DNA of 12,956 nt, from assembly GCA_027009095.1 (NCBI GenBank), contig JALVDG010000136.1, positions 1-12,956 of the forward strand, read 5' to 3'. A program made the position numbers and the translations under genes. The notes below the pieces were generated by a model. It did not search any database. It worked only from the letters and a program-made list of their open reading frames with translations, and was not told where the DNA came from. The stretch's first letter is position 1; each line of letters opens with the position of its first letter. Below are positions 1 to 6,439 of this stretch, one piece after another. The stretch comes from Thiotrichaceae bacterium. GTDB taxonomy: Bacteria > Pseudomonadota > Gammaproteobacteria > Thiotrichales > Thiotrichaceae.

Positions 1-309
1 ATTGCATCTGCTGGTCTATTTATTGCGTTAAATGGTAGTACCGTTGCAAAAGACGAAGATGGAGCCGCTTTATATAAATCTAAAACCTGCAATACCTGTC
101 ATGGTGACGATGCAAAAACACCAACAATGGATACTTATCCAAAACTAGCAGGTCAATCAGAAAAATATTTAGCACAGCAACTAACAGACTTTAAGAGTGG
201 TGCACGCTCAAATGCACAAGCCGCATTAATGAAAGCTATACTAGCGTCAGTAACAGAAGATGAGATAAAGCTCCTTGCAGCGTATATTTCAAGCCTTCCA
301 GCAAAATAA
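1..309 (+). CDS. class I cytochrome c, 3' part (5' end outside window)
   Basis: Frame 1 is open from the first base to the TAA at 307-309, giving 102 residues and no start codon. The first ~16 residues (IASAGLFIALNGSTVA) look like the end of a Sec signal peptide, so the mature protein is probably periplasmic. A haem-binding CNTCH follows at residues 30-34, and a Met at about residue 77 (AALMKAI) is the likely sixth iron ligand. The C-terminal helix TEDEIKLLAAYISSL is typical of small cytochrome c5/c553-type electron carriers. It should shuttle electrons between respiratory complexes; the partner cannot be told from this fragment. An internal ATG at 127 is not the start because it lies after the haem motif. 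No terminator is visible downstream. Confidence 0.88.
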   Translation: MASAGLFIALNGSTVAKDEDGAALYKSKTCNTCHGDDAKTPTMDTYPKLAGQSEKYLAQQLTDFKSGARSNAQAALMKAILASVTEDEIKLLAAYISSLPAK

Positions 310-355
310 TATATACAGGAACTTTAATACACGATACCATGTCCAACTCTTGAAC

Positions 356-536
356 CTAGTACTCCAACCATGTTATTGACGGATACAGAGCAAACCAAAG
401 CGTTCAAGACAAGGATGGGTTGTAGACAATGGTTATTCCCTTGTCAAAACCCGTAACGCCGTATTGGACGCTTTGGATTGCTCCGCAGGCGAGCCAGAAA
501 GCGGTATCCGTCAATATAACGTGGTTGGAGTACCAG
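356..536. repeat. long imperfect inverted repeat (MITE-like element)
   Basis: The outer 15 nt at 356-370 pair with 522-536 with one mismatch. Further in, TTGACGGATAC (376-386) faces its complement at 504-515, and 389-406 faces 464-483 with two mismatches. Near the centre GACAAGG pairs with CCTTGTC. The right arm is longer than the left, so the element has probably suffered a deletion. It has no ORF and lies between the cytochrome gene and ssrA. A 19-nt stretch of the right arm (504-522) recurs exactly, in reverse complement, at 11938-11956. This fits a non-autonomous mobile element or a palindromic intergenic repeat; no transposase is present. Confidence 0.7.
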
Positions 537-597
537 TTAAATTTGGTTCAGATTTCAAGGAGTAGGGATGCTTAATCTTTAAAGTTCCTTCCACAAT

Positions 598-952
598 GGG
601 GGCGACAAGGCTTCGACGTGGATTACAAAACCTTGGGAGCATGCAGTGGGTTCAGTGACCACTAAAACACTAGCTGAAAACTTTTAGTTGCCAATGATGA
701 CAACTACGCTTTAGCAGCTTAATAGGCCGCTAAATCTTCGCCTGAGTTTGCCTGTAGACCCAGACCGAAGATCATATATACAGGATCGCGAGTTTCGCAC
801 GTTTGGGGCGGAGCCGTTAAAACTTACCAAAATCGCTGGTAGCAACCCTGTCTCTCGGGTAGCTATTAGTTAAACTAATAGAGTGACTAAGCATGTAGCG
901 CCTTCAGGCGGCGGATCTGCGGACGGGGGTTCGATTCCCCCCGCCTCCACCA
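598..952 (+). ncRNA. ssrA: transfer-messenger RNA (tmRNA)
   Basis: This is the one-piece tmRNA that, with SmpB, rescues stalled ribosomes and tags the nascent peptide for proteolysis. The 5' end GGGGGCG (598-604) pairs with 942-948 as a 7-bp acceptor stem, followed by ACCA at 949-952. A perfect T arm is present: five G (925-929), loop TTCGATT, five C (937-941). The tag reading frame is intact, with the conserved TAG just before the resume codon. The stretch GACTAAGCATGTAG near 885-898 matches the conserved 3' region of E. coli tmRNA. Length is 355 nt, close to the usual ~360. A weak promoter may lie at 554-583 (TTCAAG, 18 nt, TTTAAA). The mature 5' end is expected to be made by RNase P. Confidence 0.98.
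690..722 (+). other. tmRNA proteolysis-tag reading frame
   Basis: The resume codon GCC (690-692) starts a ten-codon frame reading ANDDNYALAA, ending at TAA (720-722) with a second in-frame stop TAG directly after. E. coli has ANDENYALAA, so the only change is Glu to Asp at the fourth residue. The C-terminal LAA, recognised by ClpXP/ClpAP, is intact. Position and sequence confirm the ssrA call and support a gammaproteobacterial host. Confidence 0.95.
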
Positions 953-960
953 ATTCCAAA

Positions 961-988
961 TATCAGGTCATCAAAAAACACCCTGATA
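961..988 (+). terminator. possible weak ssrA terminator hairpin
   Basis: TATCAGG (961-967) pairs with CCTGATA (982-988) across a 14-nt A-rich loop, eight bases after the tmRNA 3' end. No T-run follows (the next bases are CCCTTTAAAAAAC), so this is not a standard intrinsic terminator. It may instead mark a 3' processing region. Confidence 0.3.
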
Positions 989-1208
989 CCCTTTAAAAAA
1001 CAACCTTTCCCATTATTACTAAATAACATGGTATCAGTATAAATATGCTGGTATTGATTCTAGAAGCTGGTAAATTAGCTGGTATTTCTTACCAATAAAA
1101 TCCCATACCAGCAGAACCAGAACCGTTATAAAACCTTGTCGCTTGATGTCATGTTATCTGGTACTAAGACATGGTGTTATGTTTATCGTATCATGCTAAG
1201 CAGAAAAC

Positions 1209-1296
1209 TTTAAAAGTGCTCATTTATGCCCATAAACTCCGCCTTTTTGCCTTGGGCTCGAACAAAATAGAGCACAACCTTAAGTAGTTACTATTA
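1209..1296. repeat. dispersed TIR element, copy 1 (both ends missing)
   Basis: This stretch aligns with the interior of the complete copies at 2993-3138 and 10510-10610. It shares 17 exact bases with the latter (1211-1227 with 10533-10549), and the words TTTTGCCTTG and CAAAATAGA with the former. Neither terminal repeat is recognisable, so it looks like a truncated, decayed copy. Confidence 0.65.
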
Positions 1297-1400
1297 GTGA
1301 AGATTTTCGTATAGTTCTTCAGATAAATAATTATCTGATAACAGGAGTGAAAGCTTCAGCTTTTCAGTATTTAATCTTTCGTGTCATCAAAAGTTATAGC

Positions 1401-1498
1401 GTCGATGCTGCTAAGCGAGGCGGACAAAATGATTGAGCAAACATCCGTCTCGCCTATCGGCATCGACATGAGAAAAGATAAATCCTTCACTCCTTTTT
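1401..1498 (-). repeat. GC-rich hairpin repeat, copy A
   Basis: 1401-1424 pairs with 1444-1467 (20 of 24 positions), containing GCGAGGCGGA against TCCGTCTCGC, with a 19-nt AT-rich loop. A 23-nt flank at 1476-1498 matches 12428-12450 with one mismatch, in reverse complement. The flank and hairpin have the same order and similar spacing in both copies, so flank plus hairpin form one unit. No ORF is present. The arms stand out as GC-rich against the surrounding AT-rich DNA. Confidence 0.75.
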
Positions 1499-1577
1499 AC
1501 ATCAGTAAGGTTTAAGGGATGGCAGATTTTAGGTGACGAGACTGCGTAGCATCAGTTCATGAGTAAAATTATTCGAT

Positions 1578-2909
1578 CTAATCCGCCATAAACCGCTCAA
1601 TTTCATCAACTTCTTTTAATAAAGCCCCCGTCAATACTTCGTTACCATCCCGTGTAATTAATACATCGTCTTCAATGCGTATACCGATATTCCACCATTT
1701 TTTATCGACATTTTCATCGGGGGAGATATACAAACCTGGTTCGACGGTAAGTACCATACCAGGTTCTAGCAAACGCCAATGTTCATCGACTTTATAATCA
1801 CCGACATCATGTACATCTAGCCCTAGCCAATGACCTGTTCTATGCATGTAAAACTGTTTATAGGTCTCTTCTTTTATAATCTCATCAATATCGCCTGAGA
1901 GTAGACCTAATTCTAATAAGCCTGATACGAGTACATTAACTGCAGCTTCATGGGGCTGATTCCAAGTGTTGCCAGGTTTGGCTAGTTCGATTGCTGCTGT
2001 TTGAGCGTCAAGTACCAATTGATACAATAATCGCTGAGGCTCGCTAAAGACACCATTGACAGGAAAGGTGCGAGTGATATCGCTGGCGTAACCTTGATAC
2101 TCCGAACCTGCATCAATCAATAATAAATCACCATCTTGCAAAATCGCATTATTATTAATGTAGTGCAAAATACAGCCATTCTCACCACCTCCAACGATGG
2201 AGGTATAGGCAGGTTCCATACCTGCAGCACGGAATTCATGTAGAATTTCAGCCTCAATTTGATACTCAAACATGCCAGCTTGACATAGTTTCATTGCTCG
2301 CTGATGCGCTGCAATAGCAGTCTTTGCTGCATGGCGCATAAAACGTTGCTCCATTTTCGACTTGTACAAACGCATATCATGCAAAATCAAATCTAAAGAG
2401 ATAAATTCATGGGGTGCTTTAACTCCATTGCGTACCTTATGACGTAGACTATTCACCCATGACATCACCCGTTGATCGAAAATAGAATCAGCCCCCATGC
2501 TGTAATGCACAGCGGTACGATTCTCCATTAGCCCGGGTAAAATATCGTCAATATCATCGATGGGGAAAGCATCATCTGCGCCATACAATTTCTTTGCACC
2601 TTCCAATCCTGCCATACGTCCTGTCCAACGCTCCGTTTTTTCATCTTTTTCACGACAGAAAAGTAAAAATTGACCTTCTTTGCGTTCAGGAACAAATACA
2701 GCAACTGCATCAGGCTCGTTAAAATTGGTTAAATATAAAAAATCACTCTCTTGGCGAAATGGAAATTCTGCATCACGGTTACGAATTTTAAGCGGAGCAG
2801 AGGGGATAATCGCAATAGCTCCACTGCCGAGCATACTTAACAAATGATCGCGACGATTAGCGAACTCTTTGGCTGAAAATTGAGGTGGTTTTTTAAGTGG
2901 GGCGTTCAT
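1578..2909 (-). CDS. pepP: Xaa-Pro aminopeptidase (aminopeptidase P)
   Basis: A cytosolic M24B metallopeptidase of 443 residues (E. coli PepP has 441) that removes an N-terminal residue preceding proline. The N-terminal creatinase-like domain covers roughly residues 10-165 and the pita-bread catalytic domain follows. All five metal ligands are visible: Asp266 (IDAGSE), Asp277 (SDITRTF), His360 (RTGHWLGLDVHD), Glu390 (TVEPGLY) and Glu413 (RIEDD). His356 and His367 match further active-site histidines. I chose the ATG at 2907-2909 because an AGGAAA lies 7 nt upstream on the coding strand and the length then fits the family; an in-frame ATG 24 nt further upstream has no ribosome site. It is transcribed alone, with a repeat element between it and the DUF599 gene. 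Confidence 0.95.
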   Translation of the reverse strand: MNAPLKKPPQFSAKEFANRRDHLLSMLGSGAIAIIPSAPLKIRNRDAEFPFRQESDFLYLTNFNEPDAVAVFVPERKEGQFLLFCREKDEKTERWTGRMAGLEGAKKLYGADDAFPIDDIDDILPGLMENRTAVHYSMGADSIFDQRVMSWVNSLRHKVRNGVKAPHEFISLDLILHDMRLYKSKMEQRFMRHAAKTAIAAHQRAMKLCQAGMFEYQIEAEILHEFRAAGMEPAYTSIVGGGENGCILHYINNNAILQDGDLLLIDAGSEYQGYASDITRTFPVNGVFSEPQRLLYQLVLDAQTAAIELAKPGNTWNQPHEAAVNVLVSGLLELGLLSGDIDEIIKEETYKQFYMHRTGHWLGLDVHDVGDYKVDEHWRLLEPGMVLTVEPGLYISPDENVDKKWWNIGIRIEDDVLITRDGNEVLTGALLKEVDEIERFMAD

Positions 2910-2948
2910 AGCGGGTTTCCTAAAAGAATGCAAAAAATGAATCGCTAA

Positions 2949-2976
2949 CTATTACACTGTCTTATGGTGACTGCAA
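2949..2976 (-). promoter_or_regulatory. candidate sigma70 promoter of pepP
   Basis: On the minus strand TTGCAG (2971-2976), 16 nt, TAATAG (2949-2954) lies about 40 nt upstream of the chosen pepP start. The predicted transcript start near 2942 supports the ATG at 2909. The -10 match is moderate. Confidence 0.4.
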
Positions 2977-2992
2977 ATTATTTTAATCTGAA

Positions 2993-3138
2993 TTGTAATT
3001 ACTCAGCTAGCACTCTATTTTGCCCGATTTCTGCATTAAAAGTGATCATTGATACGCATAAACCCCGCTCTTTTGCCTTGAAGTCGAGCAAAATAGAACA
3101 CAATCTAGGCAGTTACCGATTATACTGGGTAGTTACAA
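2993..3138. repeat. dispersed TIR element, copy 2 (complete, 146 bp)
   Basis: The ends TTGTAATTACTCAGC (2993-3007) and the complement of 3124-3138 are imperfect terminal inverted repeats. Inside, ACTCTATTTTGC on the left faces GCAAAATAGAACAC on the right, so most of the element can fold into one long hairpin. Relatives lie at 1209-1296, 10313-10345 and 10510-10610. The right end stops one base from the DUF599 stop codon. It carries no plausible gene; a 62-codon frame crossing it is an artefact of the repeat. Confidence 0.75.
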
Positions 3139-3139
3139 A

Positions 3140-3787
3140 TCAAGATCGATAATCTGTCCGAAACTGTACCAATATCAACAATAACATCCCGATATAAAGC
3201 CATGCATTACCTAATAACCACAGCACTAATGGCACGGTAAGATAATAACTTCGCATACCTAACATATAATGCAATGCTCCATTAAACACAGTACGCACCG
3301 CATATTGTTGATGATTTTCAACCACGTCATCTTCTCGTATGCATAAAATAAAGCCTGCTTTGTTGTAGTAACGTATCGATAGCGTAAAGTTAAAAAAGGA
3401 GAAAAATAGCACAATCATGAGTAATAATAACTTGGCACGGAAAAATTCCACCTGCATCATATCGTTTAAGCCAAGGTTATTATGACGCAGTGCAATCGCC
3501 GCAAGCGAGTCAGGATCAAGCAAAAAATTCAATACCGCCAATGCCAATAAAGATCCTGTTGATGCTAAAAAAGTAGCCGACATCGACCAGTTTCGTAGTG
3601 TTTGTATGGCAAGAAGATCTAATTTATTCTTCATTACTCCAATCACCCAAGCCTTGCGTGTAGCGTTGTATGTGCCGATAGCTGTCGCAAGGGGATTGCG
3701 TTTAACGCGGTAAAATAAAAACAGGTAATAGCCCAGCCAAAGAATAAAAGCAGGCAGCGAATAGATCACACCAGAGTGAAATGTCAT
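3140..3787 (-). CDS. DUF599-family integral membrane protein
   Basis: A 215-residue hydrophobic protein with about four membrane segments (near residues 7-28, 68-90, 113-136 and 180-208). It carries the family's hallmarks: an N-terminal TYNATRKAWV stretch, LRNWSMSATFLAST before the second helix, and a conserved Arg-rich loop around RTVFNGALHYMLGMRSYY. DUF599 proteins are inner-membrane proteins of unknown function, and nothing nearby suggests a role. It starts at ATG 3785-3787 and ends in the TGA complementary to 3140-3142, right against the TIR element. The intervening element makes cotranscription with pepP uncertain. Confidence 0.8.
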   Translation of the reverse strand: MTFHSGVIYSLPAFILWLGYYLFLFYRVKRNPLATAIGTYNATRKAWVIGVMKNKLDLLAIQTLRNWSMSATFLASTGSLLALAVLNFLLDPDSLAAIALRHNNLGLNDMMQVEFFRAKLLLLMIVLFFSFFNFTLSIRYYNKAGFILCIREDDVVENHQQYAVRTVFNGALHYMLGMRSYYLTVPLVLWLLGNAWLYIGMLLLILVQFRTDYRS

Positions 3788-3993
3788 AGAGTTAGCCTAA
3801 GATAGAATTGATAATGCTAATTTTTAATCATAAAACAGTCGGAAGCAAATACTGATGAAAGTAAATTTTTCGGTTATTATCGGTAGGCTAACACTTATCG
3901 GTCTTAGGACTTAACTTAATGGTTCTAGCCGTAAAAATAATATGAACATCTTTTCAAAGTATTGTTCAGCTCAAATATAAAAGGAATAAATTT
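3788..3993. promoter_or_regulatory. divergent DUF599/fabI intergenic region
   Basis: Both flanking genes start outward from this 206-nt AT-rich gap, so it must hold two promoters. The best guess for fabI is TTAATG, 16 nt, TAATAT near 3916-3943, but the match is only moderate. Two copies of TATCGGT occur near 3876 and 3897. GTTAGCCT (3791-3798) has its complement AGGCTAAC near 3883. No known operator was recognised. Confidence 0.35.
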
Positions 3994-4785
3994 ATGGGTT
4001 TTTTAACAGGAAAACGTGTGCTAATCGCAGGTATCGCCAGCAACCGATCAATCGCCTACGGTATCGCAGCAGCCATGCACCGAGAAGGCGCAGAACTTGC
4101 CTTTACCTATCAAAATGATCGTCTAAAAGGACGTGTCGAAAAATTTGCCAAAGAATTTAATAGCGAAATCGTTATTCCTTGTGATGTCGCCAGTGACGAA
4201 TCCATCGAAAACTGTTTTGCAGAATTAGGCAAAAGCTGGGACGGATTAGATAGCCTCGTGCATTCCGTCGCATTCGCGCCAAAAGAACAACTTGTGGGAA
4301 GCATCGTCGAAAATACCACACGCGAAGGCTCTGCGATTGCCCACGATATTAGTGCCTACAGCTTTATCGCCATGGCAAAATACGCCAAACCCATGATGGA
4401 AGGGCGCAATGGCTCAATGATAACACTAAGCTACCTCGGTGCAGTCGCCTCTATTCCGAACTACAATATAATGGGCATGGCAAAAGCCAGTTTAGAGGCC
4501 GCCGTACGTTATATGGCTTATGATCTTGGTCCTGCAGGTATCCGCGTCAATGCTATCTCCGCAGGGCCTATCCGCACCCTAGCCGCCGCAGGAATCGGCG
4601 ATTTCCGTAAAATGCTCGACCATGTGGAAGAAAATGCACCATTACGCCGTAATGTTACCATTGAAGAAGTCGGCAATGTCGCCGCGTTTATGTGCTCCGA
4701 CCTAGCATCGGGCGTAACCGCTGAGATTACTTATGTAGACAGTGGCTATAGCACCGTGGGCATGTCGGGCTATGGTGGGGAGTAA
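3994..4785 (+). CDS. fabI: enoyl-[acyl-carrier-protein] reductase (NADH)
   Basis: A short-chain dehydrogenase-fold enzyme of 263 residues that catalyses the last, NADH-dependent reduction of each round of type II fatty-acid elongation in the cytosol. The nucleotide motif is G13-x5-S19-x-A21 (GIASNRSIA), followed by CDV at 63-65 for the adenine pocket. The catalytic set is Tyr147, Tyr157 and Lys164 ([11 protein letters not shown]), one residue off E. coli Tyr146/Tyr156/Lys163. Position 93 is Ala (HSVAFAP) where E. coli has Gly93, a site linked to triclosan resistance there. S. aureus FabI also carries Ala and is sensitive, so resistance should not be inferred. AAGGA lies 8 nt before the ATG. 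The gene looks richer in G+C than its neighbours, as often seen in well-expressed genes. Confidence 0.96.
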   Translation: MGFLTGKRVLIAGIASNRSIAYGIAAAMHREGAELAFTYQNDRLKGRVEKFAKEFNSEIVIPCDVASDESIENCFAELGKSWDGLDSLVHSVAFAPKEQLVGSIVENTTREGSAIAHDISAYSFIAMAKYAKPMMEGRNGSMITLSYLGAVASIPNYNIMGMAKASLEAAVRYMAYDLGPAGIRVNAISAGPIRTLAAAGIGDFRKMLDHVEENAPLRRNVTIEEVGNVAAFMCSDLASGVTAEITYVDSGYSTVGMSGYGGE

Positions 4786-4788
4786 ATA

Positions 4789-4868
4789 AACCCGTGTTTC
4801 GTCCCTCAACACAGGCTACCGTTTTTATATCAACAATGTAGCCTGCGTTGAGGCACGAAACGCGGGTT
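4789..4868. repeat. 31-bp-arm palindrome after fabI
   Basis: 4789-4819 pairs with 4838-4868 at 28 of 31 positions over an 18-nt AT-rich loop, starting four bases after the fabI stop. The right arm recurs almost exactly at 5549-5580. The hairpin could block or protect fabI mRNA 3' ends but lacks a T-run, so it is not a canonical terminator. Confidence 0.75.
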
Positions 4869-4910
4869 GCACAAGCGTATCTATTTAATAGAATTTATGG
4901 AGACAGTGCA

Positions 4911-5477
4911 ATGGCAGATAGTAACCTCAAGCTTGACTATATTGATGAGCAAGAATATTTAGAGGGTGAAAAACTAGCAGATAATCGCCATGAATATGTC
5001 GATGGAAAAGTGTATGCAATGGCAGGTAGTAGCAAGCGACATAATCGTATTGCAGGAAACCTTTATCGCTCATTGCTTTCAGCAGGACAGCAAGGCTGTG
5101 ATGCCTATATTGGTGATATTAAAGTCAGAATAGAGCGACGTAACAGCTATTATTACCCCGATGTAGTAGTGGGTTGTGAAGAATCTGATAATGCCGATGA
5201 CTACTACCTAGAAAAGCCCTGTTTGATTATTGAAGTGCTATCGCCATCAACAGAAAAAAAAGATGCCACAGAAAAACTATTAGCGTATCAAGACATAGAA
5301 TCGCTACAAGCCTACCTAATGGTTGATCAACAACAATGCCATATCAGCTTAATCTACCGCCAGAAAAATGGGCATTGGTGGGTTAAAACCTTTACTGAAC
5401 TTGACGATATGATCAGCCTATCTTGTCCTGAAATGGAGATTAAAGTGACCGATATTTATGAAAATATCTCATTTTAA
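4911..5477 (+). CDS. Uma2-family (DUF820) putative restriction-like endonuclease, first copy
   Basis: A 188-residue protein of the Uma2/DUF820 family, which has a PD-(D/E)xK nuclease fold; no specific biological role is established. The N-terminal signature is EYLEGEKLADNRHEYVDGKV followed by YAMAG (residues 15-38). The core is YYPDVVV with Asp84, then IIEVLSPST with Glu108, and Lys122 in EKLLAYQ. The usual Lys of E-x-K is Leu110, as is normal in this family. I start at ATG 4911 because GGAGA lies 7 nt upstream and the product then begins like its paralogue. A longer frame from TTG 4848 begins inside the repeat and has no ribosome site. The second copy lies 157 nt downstream in the same direction. 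Confidence 0.85.
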   Translation: MADSNLKLDYIDEQEYLEGEKLADNRHEYVDGKVYAMAGSSKRHNRIAGNLYRSLLSAGQQGCDAYIGDIKVRIERRNSYYYPDVVVGCEESDNADDYYLEKPCLIIEVLSPSTEKKDATEKLLAYQDIESLQAYLMVDQQQCHISLIYRQKNGHWWVKTFTELDDMISLSCPEMEIKVTDIYENISF

Positions 5478-5498
5478 CGCAATACAGTCATTAAACTC

Positions 5499-5522
5499 GT
5501 TCCAATGCTCCGCGTTGGAATG
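5499..5522. repeat. short GC-rich palindrome between the Uma2 genes
   Basis: CGTTCCAA pairs with TTGGAATG around the 9-nt centre TGCTCCGCG. The form CGTTCC...GCTCCGCG...GGAA resembles intergenic palindromes I recall from several repeat-rich gammaproteobacteria, but that is memory, not a search result. No T-run follows. Confidence 0.5.
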
Positions 5523-5548
5523 CATAAATTGACGTTCCTGCGCCTGAT

Positions 5549-5580
5549 GTAGCCTGCGTTGAGGCACGAAACGCGGGGTT
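5549..5580 (+). repeat. second copy of the Uma2-preceding repeat
   Basis: The 29 bases at 5549-5577 are identical to 4838-4866, the right arm of the fabI-distal palindrome. Each copy ends 40-60 nt upstream of a Uma2-family start codon. Here the left arm of the palindrome is missing. Confidence 0.8.
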
Positions 5581-5634
5581 ATGATGCTGAACGCGCAGCA
5601 GATTAGATAACATCAATAGAGAAGAGGTTGAGCA

Positions 5635-6189
5635 ATGCAAGCCATGGAGATAGTAGACATAAGCCATGAAGAATATTTACAAGGTGAACTAGAGAGTGAG
5701 ATACGTCACGAATATTATGAAGGCAAAGTGTATGCAATGGCAGGTGCTGGCGAAAAGCATAATTTAATTTCGCTCAATATAGCATTAGCATTGAAGCAAA
5801 AAGCCAAAGGCTCCTCTTGCAAAACCTTTATGGCGGATATGAAGCTTTATTTATCTGAGCTTGACCGTTTTTATTACCCTGATCTTTTATTAACCTGTGA
5901 CCCTGAAGATAGCCATGAATATTATAAGGAAAACCCTTGCCTTATTGTTGAAGTATTATCGCCCTCTACCGAAACAATAGATCGTCGAGAAAAGCTCCAT
6001 GCTTACCAAGAGATTGCTTCATTAAAAGAGTATTTATTAGTCTCGCAAGAGAAAAAACAACTGGAACTGTACCGTCGTCAACAAGATCATTGGCAATATT
6101 TTTTATTACAATACGACAGCGATATTTTGCATTTAGATTGTTTGGATTTAGATTTAAGTATGGCAGTGATTTATGACGAGGTATTATAG
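5635..6189 (+). CDS. Uma2-family (DUF820) putative restriction-like endonuclease, second copy
   Basis: A 184-residue paralogue of the preceding gene. It shares the EYLQGELESEIRHEYYEGKV and YAMAG signature (residues 13-36), then YYPDLLL with Asp83, IVEVLSPST with Glu106, and Lys120 in EKLHAYQ. The nuclease-core acidic residues are therefore intact, and both copies look functional rather than decaying. ATG 5635 is preceded by GAGGTTGAG; ATG 5644 is a close in-frame alternative. Its spacer from the first copy contains two unrelated repeats, so the pair probably arose by tandem duplication carrying the repeat. No partner toxin, methylase or transposase is next to it. Confidence 0.86.
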   Translation: MQAMEIVDISHEEYLQGELESEIRHEYYEGKVYAMAGAGEKHNLISLNIALALKQKAKGSSCKTFMADMKLYLSELDRFYYPDLLLTCDPEDSHEYYKENPCLIVEVLSPSTETIDRREKLHAYQEIASLKEYLLVSQEKKQLELYRRQQDHWQYFLLQYDSDILHLDCLDLDLSMAVIYDEVL

Positions 6190-6439
6190 TGTTTTAATGG
6201 TTTGATGGGGGATGCAGTGTGTTGGATAGAGATGAGATAAAGAAGCCTTAGGGGGTGATCCACAGTTGTATGTGCAGTACGTTGTAGTTTGCGAGTGTTG
6301 CCCTTTTGGGTCAAAACCCATCTAGAGGACTGGAAATTACTATTATCTCGTTTTACCCAGTCACCAATCAACTTAGGTGAGGGCAAGGTGGCTGTTATTT
6401 CTTTACCGTTACTCTGCTAATAGATGTGTATTTAATGGA

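Larger units (their letters stand above)
953..1577. other. gene-free interval of decayed repeats
   Basis: I find no credible coding frame in these 625 bases. They hold several unrelated palindromes. GCTGGTAT (1078-1085) pairs with ATACCAGC (1105-1112), and the word GCTGGTA recurs around 1048, 1067 and 1078. TCAGATA (1319-1325) pairs with TATCTGA (1332-1338) over a 6-nt loop. A fragment of the dispersed TIR element (1209-1296) and one copy of the GC-rich hairpin repeat (1401-1498) are annotated separately. No terminator is evident for either ssrA (plus) or pepP (minus), which both read into this interval. Confidence 0.6.

Noticed and set aside
2964..3152. 62-codon plus-strand frame
   Set aside because: It lies almost wholly in the TIR element and its sequence is explained by the repeat.
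4270..4275. Triclosan-resistance reading of Ala93 in FabI
   Set aside because: Ala occurs naturally at this position in triclosan-sensitive enzymes such as S. aureus FabI, so resistance does not follow.
4848..4910. Longer N-terminus for the first Uma2 gene from TTG 4848
   Set aside because: The start lies inside the repeat arm, has no Shine-Dalgarno sequence, and adds residues absent from the paralogue.
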